Shown: piece by piece, positions 19,634 through 30,100 of the stretch
Layout: every line of letters starts with the position of its first letter
Position numbering within the stretch: the first letter of the stretch is position 1
Assembly: GCA_944474755.1 (NCBI GenBank)
Contig: OX104122.1
Span: 17,122,641 to 17,186,640, forward strand
Origin: Limnoperna fortunei
Taxonomy: Eukaryota > Mollusca > Bivalvia > Mytilida > Modiolidae
Reading direction: 5' to 3'
Length of the DNA: 64,000 bases
Program-made: the position numbers and the translations under genes
Notes under the pieces: generated by a model
Databases searched by the model: none
What the model was told of the DNA's origin: nothing
The model's input: only the letters and a program-made list of their open reading frames with translations

Positions 19634-21115
19634 GGAAAGATTTTGTTTTTCTCCACTTTTTAGTGTTGGAATAATGAAGGCTTTATTCCAATTGTGGAGA
19701 TACGTCCAGTATTAATAATAAAATTTTTAAAATTTCCAATCCTATATGAGCATTGCATAGCTGCTATCTTTAATAATTTTATAACATATTTTATCTGGAC
19801 CACTTAATTTGTTGTTGTTTAATTTCTGATATTGTGATTTTATTTCCCGTATTTTTGTTTGACCTCTTTCTTCTGTTTATAGACTTACTCCTATAAGATT
19901 TTCAAATTCTCTATAATTTTTTGGAACTTTTTTGGTTTTTTAAAATGTTGAACAAAATTATTTAAACCAAGAAAAACTTATTTTTGTTATTATCGTTTAA
20001 ATTATTTTAAGCACTTTCTGGAAATTATTACTTTTACTAGTAAATTGTGAATTTAAATAATAATTTTTCGTTTATATGTTCTTTTTTCAATACTTTTGCC
20101 ATTTTATATTTTTTACTGTAAGTAATGAATGTGTTCCTAACATTTATGATGAAGGGAGATAACTTTTTTATGTATGAATTCACCAAATATCTACGTGTAA
20201 GATTTTCTTTTTCTTTTTAAGGAAACATGTTTATCATACATTTTATGGATAAGTTTAAATCTATACTTGAAATTTGATCATTTGCAGTGTTTACTTCATT
20301 AGGTTTTTTCATATGCTGTCTGTTGGAAATTAAAAATAGTGTCAACCATTGTTTTTTTTTTTCATAAAATTACTAAAATTCCTTAAATATATGCTCTTGA
20401 TAAAAATGTTTTTCGTGAAATTTTGAAATTTTACTCACTATAAATGTTTTATTTATTTGTAATGATATGCATATGGATTTGGATCTTTTACTTGAAAGTA
20501 ATTTACTGTGGAAAGTAAACTCTTAATAGCAATTAGGTACTTCTACACTACAACCTTTGGTTAAAAACATGTTATATTACCAAGAAGATCTCCACAATAA
20601 ATCTCCCATTTAAAAAATACGAATTTTTGCAGAAACACAGAGTTCTACAATTTCACACCCTTATATATTATGGATTTTATCTATAGTTTTTCTAATACAT
20701 TGATTAATATTGGCATAATCAGCAGGTAATAATTTATGTTAATAATCATCAAGTATAAAGTCAGGAAAATTTCAGGTTCTTCAATTTAGATCGCCCATAA
20801 TGAGAATTTTTCCATTCTAGTTTTTGAAAGTAAGCTTATTTCATTATCAAGATTTTCATATTCATTATCATAATATGAAGATCCATGTGGTGGTTTACAT
20901 ATTCCATGTCCATCAAAACAAAAATAAGCCCGTTAAACCATTTTCTGTTTTGAGAGTTTGTAATATTTTTGAAAAGGTCAGTTCCTTCATTTATTTATTT
21001 CTTGACATATATAATTACTCCTTTCTTTTTACTTTGATCTGCTTTTGTTCTGAAAGTACTAAATTGTTGGAAATTTGAAATATCTAAATCTCTTTTTCAT
21101 GTTTCTAAAAGTATG
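19634..21115 (-). pseudogene. LINE-1st, 5' half (endonuclease to RT start), minus strand
   Basis: From about 21115 leftwards on the minus strand: IYVKKEINEGTDLFKNI, then FDGHGICKPPHGSSYYDNEY and NLDNEISLLSK (APE-type endonuclease region), LIMGDLN at about 20805-20785, LCVSAKIRIFNGRFIGDLLG, then NNNKLSGPDKICYKIIKD and FIIPTLKSGEKQNLS (RT N-terminus) ending at 19640. It continues at 17818 once the inserted LINE is ignored. Frameshifts throughout. Confidence 0.78.
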
Positions 21116-21173
21116 TTAATGTCATGGTTAAAATACTCTAGAAAAAAGAATCTTTAGGTGTCTGCCTTAGTCC

Positions 21174-21210
21174 AGGGACAGTCTATACTAAGTTAGTATA
21201 GACTGTCCCT
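21174..21210. repeat. perfect palindrome, 18-bp arms
   Basis: AGGGACAGTCTATACTAA, one base, then its exact reverse complement. It lies about 60 bp from the 5' end of the minus-strand LINE. No transposon features; origin unknown. Confidence 0.9.
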
Positions 21211-21693
21211 TCTTAGTCTATGAATATTCCAACTAGATATATAAACATTCACACATTCACCGTGTTTATATAGTAAATATTTGTAACCATCTTTTCTCAT
21301 GAAAAATACTCTCGTGCAAGAAAATTTGTGGTCAGTTTTTTTATGACACTTAAACATCAACATGTAATACTCCAAAGGAATATTAATGTATAAATGTAAT
21401 TTTAAAGAATTATAAGGATTGAACACCGTTTTTAATGGATTTATCAGAATATCAACGAGACCAACTCACTCACAAAAACGTAATAAAAGTCCTTCATATT
21501 CTAACCATATGAGTATTTCTTACTTATTATTATATATCATATTTATAATGTGTATTTTTTAGTTATTAGGTGTTTGTTTGTTTGTCATGGCGTCCAGTTT
21601 GTATTGGGCGAGAAATATTTTTACGGCGTGCGATACACGTAAATCCAGTCGTACTTGTTGACCACGTAATAACCGTTGTTTACGTTTTTACAG
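21211..21693. other. unique DNA before candidate exon
   Basis: Contains a minus frame at 21193-21426 with no recognised motif. A short ATG frame at 21589 ending in a GTAAAT donor-like site could join the exon at 21694 in phase, but the intron would be only about 60 bp. Confidence 0.35.
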
Positions 21694-21788
21694 CAATCAA
21701 ATCAACCGGAAGTAATGATATGGCATGTACCATGTGTATAGACGAAAACAACACCCTGTGTATACAGATTTACTGCCTAGGAAAATGA
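21694..21788 (+). CDS. possible terminal exon of a small cysteine-rich secreted peptide
   Basis: A strong acceptor (TTGTTTACGTTTTTACAG) precedes two bases and thirty codons ending TGA. It encodes NDMACTMC, DENNTLC and IQIYCLGK: cysteine spacing C-x2-C-x7-C-x4-C with one sequon (NNT). It needs a phase-1 donor, as offered by the signal exon at 14646-14766. I recognise no family. Confidence 0.4.
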
Positions 21789-22435
21789 CAGCAGTCAATG
21801 TGTCAGTACTGAAACCTAAGGTGGAGTACAGTATGTTGTTGGATTAGCAGAATAAGTCGAGAAATCTGTATCAGTACTTTGGAAATTTTCACCGTTGTAT
21901 GTCTGATTAATTTAAAATATTATTAAAAAGCTTTATTGCAATAACTTGTGTGCTTTTGTCAAAATACAAACCGCTGGCTTATGTTTGTAGTGGTCCAAAT
22001 GACATCGCTGACAATCTTGTTCTTACAGATAAGGTAATTGTCAGACACTTTATCAAATGACATCCTTGTTTTCTGACGATTTTGATTTTCAAAACCAGAG
22101 AGAAAACATTGAATCGTACTGTATAATGATACTATATTGTGGGATGTACAAGTGTTTTGGATATAGTCCTTTCTTACAAAATAAACAAGTATATTAGCCA
22201 TACGTTTTGAGTTCTAAGTGTCTCTTGTCTAATTATTCGCTCAGTATTCGGGTTTACAAAATGAAAACCAAAGACCAGGTTCGTGCAAAATTTTCCGTCA
22301 CTTACATCTCAGAATGCATATTTACCCTCTCGTTATCTGTCTTATTTTGTTTCTGTATCAAATTCCTTATAAACAATAATTATTATTTGAAATCATTGTT
22401 ATATATTAAAAAACGCCCACAAACACTATATAACT
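21789..22435. other. unique DNA, no supported gene
   Basis: Open frames at 21959-22201 (-) and 22207-22437 (+) show no domain and no splice support. Confidence 0.4.
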
Positions 22436-22672
22436 AACCCGTAAATCTTCCAACTGACTCGCAAACATCCTGAAACCGACCGCAAACCTTTTTTAAACTG
22501 ACCAAAAACCTTCTTTATCTGAAACGAACCGCACACATCCTAAAACTGACCTGCAAACTTTCTTCAAATTATTAACAAACATCCTAAAACTGACCAGCAA
22601 ACCTTCTTAAACTGAACCGCAACATCTTGAAACTGGCCCTCAAACATCCTCAAACTGAACTGAACCGATCAC
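22436..22672 (+). repeat. 22-bp array, left part
   Basis: About eleven diverged units around CTGACCCGCAAACATCC. Interrupted at 22673 by a retroelement tail; resumes at about 23093. Confidence 0.8.
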
Positions 22673-23090
22673 TGCTGTTGACTGCTAAACTACTCAAGCA
22701 AGGGTTCGTTGCACCTAGGCTGATGTTATCTCTCCGGAAGTTCTATAGTCGTCACCATGACTTAATTGATCGTTATGGGAAATCAGTGTCTCAAATACGA
22801 TCTGACATTTTCGCTGAGTCATAGGTAGTGATTTCTATTCCTGGATTTGACTTTTCCCTAGACATGACAATAAGTAACTCAACGGGTGTCTAATTAGAGG
22901 CAGGCACTGCTTACTCGTCCGGAGCACCTGGGTGCGCCCATGGTTTTTATTGGGTTCGGGTTACACTCTTTCTGTTTTTGTGTTTTTTTGGGTTTTGTGT
23001 TGTGTTTGTCTATATCCGGATTTGTAACTGTCCCTTGACTTTTGACTCTTGTTGTTCGGTCGGTTTTCTTTGCTGTTTTTCTCTAAACCT
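22673..23090 (+). mobile_element. RT-retroelement 3' end (copy 2) inserted in the 22-bp array
   Basis: It reads NRSLLLTAKLLKQGFVAPRL, then SLRKFYSRHHDLIDRYGKSV and SQIRSDIFAES to a stop at 22824, followed by about 260 bp of 3' sequence. The peptide, stop position and 3' sequence match the minus-strand copy ending at 6228, so both are the 3' terminus of one retroelement family (possibly Penelope-like). The rest of the element is absent, consistent with 5' truncation on insertion. The reading frame of this piece is still intact. Confidence 0.8.
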
Positions 23091-23092
23091 TA

Positions 23093-23355
23093 AAATGAGC
23101 CGCAAACATCAAACTGACCAACAAATCTTCTTTCTTCTTCAACTGACCTGAAAACATCTTGAAACTGGCCCGCGAACATCCTATATCTGACCTGTAAAAC
23201 GTCTTAAACTGACCCGCAAACATCCCAAAACTGACCCGCAAACCTTCTTAAACTGACCCGCAAACATCAAACTGGCTCGCAAACATTCGAAAACAGACCT
23301 GCAAACCTTCTTACGCTGACCCGTAAACATCCTAAATGTGACCGGAAATCTTTAA
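23093..23355 (+). repeat. 22-bp array, right part
   Basis: Continuation of the array (GACCCGCAAACATCC variants, about twelve units), grading into unique sequence near 23355. Confidence 0.8.
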
Positions 23356-24935
23356 AAATTATGTTTGGCATGATTTTTTATTTAACCAGATAACTCAATG
23401 ATCCCACTTATACTAAATATCCATTTAATATTTTTTCACTTTTATGTTTTCCTGGGCATCGCAATACATTTCACTAAAATGCTAATTTTCACTAAAAATA
23501 TACAAATCAAAGAATATAGATTATTTTACGAAAATTAGTGAATATTCATTCGATCAAAATATTATACTGTAAATTCGAAAACTTTTTTTGCGTGTCTTGA
23601 TTCCCACCGATCAACCGACTTATATCATTTTGGTGAGAAGTAGTATGACACGATTAAAAAAAGATCTAAACAAGTTAAGACCTATACGTATACAGATGAC
23701 TTTTTCCAAATCGATCCGTTAAAAACTCACTGTATCAAATATAGTGTAGTTAGAAATTATTTGGCATATATTTGTCCATTAACATATTCAATCGTTTTAA
23801 CATTTGTTATCTGAAAATATGTTCCAAAGGTACTGGCATCACAAATTTGAACAAATAAATGCAAGATTTACGCTTCTGCACAATATATTTCTGTATAAAG
23901 TGTTTTTGTTGAAAAGGACATTTATCCAACTTTTTTCTGACCCCAAAATTATTCTTCCAATTGCAATTTATTAGGAGTGTGAATCATTTTTCTTTACGCA
24001 TTTACTGAAAAAATGATACGAAAAAAATCAGCTCATCTTTTTATAATGACACGATGAATAAAAGTTACTTGACATGATTGAAAACAGCCACGTATTTCTA
24101 AAGTGATTAGTTTTATACTTCCATATGTGGCATTTCAATGACATTTTACAACTAATGTCTGTATATCATTGAATATTATACAAAAAATCTACAATTGCTA
24201 ATACAATAGGACTATATGATGTATAAATTCTTGACACAAATCACTAGGTACGGAAAAATGTAACAAGCAGCGGAGCAGCTTTTTAATTAACCTTAAAACC
24301 ATAGCGAGGAATTAAACATAGGGTAAATGCTCTCATTGAGACAATCCCAGAGCAGGGCTTGGTAGGTATGATGTCAAACTTTTATTACACATTATAAGGT
24401 ATGAATTTAGGCAAAGATTATCAAATGTGCTGCCTACAATTTATAATAAAGACGTAGAGCGAAAATTTTGAAGGTTAATTAGCGTACATATGAGAGTTAA
24501 ATCTCAAGAATTAATACATCATAATTAACTGTAACACGGATACTTCCTATGTCTAATACTTTTAAACATTATCGTTTGCAAATATTTTTGACAGTTCCAC
24601 AGTGATCTTTTACATAAAAAAACAGAAAAGGAAAACGTGTAAGACATATAGTTACTAAAGACACTGTTATATCATTCGAACAGACCGCGAGATTGACCTT
24701 AATTGACCGAATTATACGCAATTTTCATCGCGTATTACACCTGTAGCCACCCGAAGATACACAGAAAAGAATCTACGAATCTGGTAAGAGGATACTTACA
24801 CAAATGTACACCGTTTTATTACAAAATATTTTTATATTTATGGTTTAATCACCCGTTTTCTTATGTTGTTAATTCTAATAATGAATAATAAATAATAATA
24901 AACAATCAATCAAAAAAACACCCCAGCTTTTAACG
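23356..24935. other. AT-rich unique DNA
   Basis: No convincing exon. A donor-like CTG|GTAAGA at about 24783 ends a 27-codon open frame from 24703 that lacks an acceptor. ATA/AATC-rich stretch near 24880-24910. Confidence 0.4.
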
Positions 24936-25187
24936 ATGTCATATAAAATTGTCTTTATTTTTATGTTAACGCCCCAAATGCGAAGGCCACCTTCGCCTTC
25001 GCAATTCAGTTTTGCAAAAGATACGAACGTCGACTTAATTTTGTCACTCTTTTGGGTTTTCTACGAGACCCATTTAGTTATTATTTGTGCATATATGGTT
25101 CCAGACATATTTACAAAGACCAGCGATGCGATCACGTTCCTTTTCGTTTCCCTACAAATTATGGTCACAGTTAGAGTTTACAGCTGA
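24936..25187 (+). CDS. small open frame, hypothetical
   Basis: Starts ATG (MSYKIVFIFML) and contains two hydrophobic stretches (LILSLFWVF, HLVIICAYMV). No family recognised, no splice support; may be chance. Confidence 0.15.
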   Translation: MSYKIVFIFMLTPQMRRPPSPSQFSFAKDTNVDLILSLFWVFYETHLVIICAYMVPDIFTKTSDAITFLFVSLQIMVTVRVYS

Positions 25188-25317
25188 CAGCTTCCATATT
25201 GTAAATGGACTCCCTTCTGATAAGTGCATACATGTGTTTGATATTATAGAAAAAACAATATGAAGTTCCCCACCGCATCGACCTCTGTTTAAATTATTGT
25301 GTTGAACGTACGTTATT

Positions 25318-25341
25318 ATCGCCGCCCAGGAGGGCGGCGAT
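25318..25341. repeat. GC-rich hairpin
   Basis: ATCGCCGCCC, AGGA, GGGCGGCGAT: a perfect 10-bp stem in AT-rich surroundings. A minus frame (25152-25448) runs through it but has no motif. Confidence 0.8.
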
Positions 25342-25503
25342 ATATTTGTATTCACTTTCGTTGCTAACGATGGATAAAGGAGAAAATATTTCGAAGTACA
25401 CTTAGTTACCATAAATGAACAGAATTTTGCTACAAGAATGTCAATCATTTAACTTGAGTGAAAAATCAAGATAATATATTAGGATCGCCTGCAAAATGCT
25501 TGG

Positions 25504-25713
25504 GTGATATCAAAGTTTCATTTAATAATAAGTTTTGTTGGTATTCTATTTATACGGAAGTTAATAATGCAGGGAGACTCATTTTATCCTGGTACTTTGT
25601 CTTTCGGTGATAGCTCTATCGACGAGCGTAGCTTTGAAAAATCGGAAACCAGAACAAAAGGCTATTTTGTGTATCCAATTCCGGAGTACGCTGACATTTG
25701 TAACATTCAATAA
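25504..25713 (+). CDS. small open frame or terminal exon, hypothetical
   Basis: The frame contains a hydrophobic segment (LIISFVGILFI) followed by a polar tail, MQGDSFYPG to YPIPEYADICNIQ and TAA. Codon composition is richer in G/C than the surroundings. An in-frame ATG lies at 25567. It could be the last exon of a membrane protein, but no clear acceptor was found. Confidence 0.25.
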   Translation: MISKFHLIISFVGILFIRKLIMQGDSFYPGTLSFGDSSIDERSFEKSETRTKGYFVYPIPEYADICNIQ

Positions 25714-26430
25714 ATAAGTGTTATGTCAATAATTTAATTGAACTACGTGAATATTAGTTTTAATTTAAGTATATTTATGATTCAATTTATGACAAAAGAT
25801 TACATGTGCGCAAATTTATAAATCACCAATTCAAACTAGCCACAACCTCACGACTTAGCTTTAAATAGAACTTTATAGGGAAAAAGTTCTTATGCCTTCT
25901 TTTTGAAATTTCAATGCTTTCTAAGCGAATATTCATTAGATAGTCCATAGAAAGTGTGTGTTTTAGTTCGATTGAAAACTAGATGCCTGCTACGCAAGCT
26001 TTCGTGTTAAAAAAAAACAACATAGATATAAACGTGCTTTACAATGCGTCCCGTAAAATTATTATCAAATCTTTTTGACAAAATCGTGCAGAATGCAAAA
26101 TACATCGGCGGCGAACTGATGTTTTGCATCAAAAGTGTTCTTGTTTATATTTGATTGACATTTGGTATCTTCATATGTTAAATTTAAAAATAATGACCGG
26201 ATACGTAAATTCGGCGGACCCATTTTTATACGGGAAGACCTTGAATTATAGGGACCCGGACACAATATTTTAATTTTATGTATCCGGTCGGATGCGTAAA
26301 GGGGGGGGGGGTGGAATAATTATACGACACCGTTCAATGTCTACCTAAAATAGCTCACAGGTAATGTGCTTAAAATAGAAAAAAATATAGAATTTCCTCC
26401 AAAACGTCTATTGCATAATAATAGAACTCC
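25714..26430. other. unique DNA with a G-tract
   Basis: Contains a run of about eleven G at 26300 and no supported gene; the minus frame at 26065-26265 has no motif. Confidence 0.4.
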
Positions 26431-26441
26431 AACCATCCCTG

Positions 26442-26695
26442 GGGGCCTTGGTGGCCGAGTGATTAAGGTAGATAGTCTACTATTGATCAAGTGGTCTGTC
26501 AACCATGAGATTGCGGGTTAGATTCTCAATGCTGGCAGGGTGGGATCGACTCCAATCTGATAAGACATGCTCGTTTTCCTACCAAATGTGACGGTTTTCA
26601 CAAGATACTACAGCTTCCTCCACCAATTTTAACTGGACGCCATGATATAGCTGCAAAAATTGCTAAAAGTGGCATACATAACAAACAAACAAACA
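26442..26695 (+). mobile_element. tRNA-derived SINE, copy 2, with 11-bp target duplication
   Basis: The head GGTGGCCGAGTGATTAAGGT is an A-box of Ser/Leu-tRNA type. A tRNA-unrelated body and an (AAAC)n tail follow. AACCATCCCTG flanks it exactly at 26431-26441 and 26696-26706. Full-length and probably the youngest of the three copies. Confidence 0.9.
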
Positions 26696-26789
26696 AACCA
26701 TCCCTGTAATGGTATAAAATTATACTATGTTATTTCATTAATGCCACAAAGCGAGAAGGAAATCACTATTAGGTTCTAATGTCACACCT

Positions 26790-26998
26790 GCAAATTTTCT
26801 GGAACGTTGAGTTTTCAGATTCGAATCTCACTCTGGGCAGTGCTCAGCTGCTATTTTAGTTGACAAGGACTCCCAGTTGTCCAACCAAAGGTCAGGGGTT
26901 TTCTCCAGGTACTCCAGCGTCCCCTCCAATAAAAACTGGACGACATGAGATTGTTGAAAAATTGATGAAAGTGGCTTAAACACCATTCAAACAAACAT
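26790..26998 (+). mobile_element. SINE copy 3, 5'-diverged or truncated
   Basis: Has a B-box-like GATTCGAATCTC and the same body (AATAAAAACTGGACGACATG ... TTAAACACCATTCAAAC) as the other two copies. The A-box head is not recognisable. The minus frame 26851-27066 is its shadow. Confidence 0.75.
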
Positions 26999-27183
26999 AA
27001 ATTTTGTAATAAAAAATCAGAGACTTCATGCAGTGTTAATACATTATATGTAACAACTAAAGCCATAATTAAGATTTATTTGCATATTGCTTATTTTGCT
27101 CAAGTTTACAGTTTAACTGATGAGATATGTACAAACCGAGTAAAAACACAGTCAGTAATAGACAAAGACAAAAGACTCCTGCA

Positions 27184-30100
27184 TAAGTAGTAGAGATCCT
27201 CCATGCATGGTAATAGACAGCATCCAGTGTGGTTGTAGAGATCCTTCATGCATGGTAGTAGTTAGCATCCAGTGTGGTTGTAGATAACCTTCATGCATGG
27301 TAGTAGATATCATCCAGTGTGGTTGTAGAGATCCTTCATGCATGGTAGTAGACAGCATCCAGTGTGGTGTAGATAACCTCCATGCATGGCAGTAGATAGC
27401 ATCCGGTGTGGTTGTAGATAACCTTCATGCATGATAGTAGACAGCATCCAGTGTGGTTGTAGATAACCTCCATGCATGGTAGTGGACAGAATCCAGTGTG
27501 GTTGTAGAGATCCTTCATTCATGGTAGTAGATAGCATTCAGTGTGGTTGTAGATAACCTCCATGCATGGTAATAGACAGCATCCAGTGTGGTTGTAGAGA
27601 TCCTTCATGCATGGTAGTAGATAGCATCCAGTGTGGTTGTAGATATCCTTCATGCATGGTAGTAGACAGCATCCAGTGTGGTTGTAGAGATCCTTCATGC
27701 ATGGTAGTAGACAGAATCCAGTGTGGTTGTAGAGATCCTTCATGCATGGTAGAAGATAGCAGTGAGGTTGTAGAGATCCTTCATGCATGGTAGAAGATAG
27801 CATCCAGTGTGGTTGTAGATAACCTCCATGCATGGTAGTAGACAGCATCCAGTGCGGTTGTAGAGATCCTTCATGCATGGTAGAAGATAGCAGTGTGGTT
27901 GTAGAGATCCTTCATGCATGGTAGTAGACAGCATCCAGTGTGGTTGTGGAGATCCTTCATGCATGGTAGTAGACAATATCCAGTGTGGTTGTAGATATCC
28001 TTCATGCATGGTAGTAGACAGCATCCAGTGAGGTTGTAGAGATCCTTCATGCATGGTAGTAGACAGCATCCGGTGTGGTTGTAGAGATCCTTCATGCATG
28101 GTAGTAGACAGCATCCAGTGTGGTTGTAGAGATCCTTCATTCATGGTAGTAGATAGCATTCAGTGTGGTTGTAGATAACCTCCATGCATGGTAATAGACA
28201 GCATCCAGTGTGGTTGTAGAGATCCTTCATGCATGGCAGTAGATAGCATTCAGTGTGGTTGTAGATAACCTCCATGCATGGTAATAGACAGCATCCAGTG
28301 TGGTTGTAGAGATCCTTCATGCATGGTAGTAGATAGCATCCAGTGTGGTTGTAGAGATCCTTCATGCATGGTAGTAGACAGAATCCAGTGTGGTTGTAGA
28401 GATACTTCATGCATGGTAGAAGATAGCAGTGTGGTTGTAGAGATCCTTCATGCATGGTAGAAGATAGCATCCAGTTTGGTTGTAGATAACCTCCATGCAT
28501 GGTAGTAGACAGCATCCAGTGCGGTTGTAGAGATCCTTCATGCATGGTATAAGATAGCAATGTGGTTGTAGAGATCCTTCATGCATGGTAGTAGACAGCA
28601 TCCAGTGTGGTTGTAGAGATCCTTCATGCATGGTAGTAGACAGCATCCAGTGTGGTTGTAGAGATCCTTCATGCATGGTAGTAGACAGCATCCAGTGTGG
28701 TTGTAGATAACCTCCTTGCATGGTAGTAGACAGCATCAGTGTGGTTGTAGAGATCCTTCATGCATGGTAATAGACAGCATCCAGTGTGGTTGTAGAGATC
28801 CTTCATGCATGGTAGTAGACAGCATCCAGTGTGGTTGTAGAGATCCTTCATGCATGGTAGTAGACAGCATCCATTGTGGTTGTAGATAACCTCCTTGCAT
28901 GGTAGTAGACAGCATCCATTGTGGTTGTAGAGATCCTTCATGCATGGTAGAAGATAGCATCCAGTGTGGTTGTAGATAACCTTCATGCATGGTAGTAGAT
29001 AGCATCCAGTGTGGCTGTAGAGATCCTTCATGCATGGTAATAGACAGCATCCAGTGTGGTTGTAGAGATCCTTCATGCATGGTAGTAGACAGTATCCAGT
29101 GTGGTTGTAGAGATCCTTCATGCATGGTAGTAGACAGCATTCAGTGTGGTTGTAGATAACCTTCATGCATGGTAGAAGATAGCATCCAGTGTGGTTGTAG
29201 ATAACCTTCATGCATGGTAGTAGATAGCATCCAGTGTGGTTGTAGAGATCCTTCATGCATGGTAGTAGACAGCATCCAGTGTGGTTGTAGATAACCTTCA
29301 TGCATGGTAGAAGATAGCATACAGTGTGGTTATAGATAACCTTCATGCATCGTAGTAGACAGCATCTAGTGTGGTTGTAGATAACCTTCATGCATGGTAG
29401 AAAATAGCATCCAGTGTGGTTGTAGAGATCCTTCATGCATGGTAGTAGACAGAATCCAGTGTGGTTGTAGATAACCTTCATGGATGGTAGAAGATAGCAT
29501 CCAGTGTGGTTGTAGATAACCTTCATGCATCGTAGTAGATAGCATCCAGTGTGGTTGTAGACATCCTTCATGCATGGTAGTAGATAGCATTCTGTGTGGT
29601 TGTAGAGATCCTTCATGCATGGTAGTAGATAGCATCCAGTGTGGTTGTAGATAACCTTCATGCATGGTAGTAGACAGCATCTAGTGTGGTTGTAGAGATC
29701 CTTCATGCATGGTAGTAGTTAGCATCCAGTGTGGTTGTAGATAACCTCCATGCATGGTAATAGACAGCATCCAGTGTGGTTGTATATAACCTTCATGCAT
29801 GGTAATAGACAGCATCCAGTGTGGTTGTAGAGATCCTTCATGCATGGTAGTAGATAGCATCCTGTGTGGTTGTAGAGATCATTCATTCATGGTAGTAGAT
29901 AGCATCCAGTGTGGCTGTAGATAACCTCCATGCATGGTAGTAGACAGAATCCAGTGTGGTTGTAGAGATCCTTCATTCATGGCAGTAGATAGCATTCAGT
30001 GTGGTTGTAGATAACCTCCATGCATGGTAATAGACAGCATCCAGTGTGGTTGTAGATAACCTTTATGCATGGTAATAGACAGCATCCAGTGTGGTTGTAG

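Noticed and set aside
25152..25448. 98-codon minus frame
   Set aside because: No recognised motif; crosses the GC hairpin and lacks splice support.
16385..26480. SINE heads as functional tRNA genes
   Set aside because: Only the A-box half resembles tRNA; no full cloverleaf or anticodon stem, and they carry SINE bodies and target duplications.
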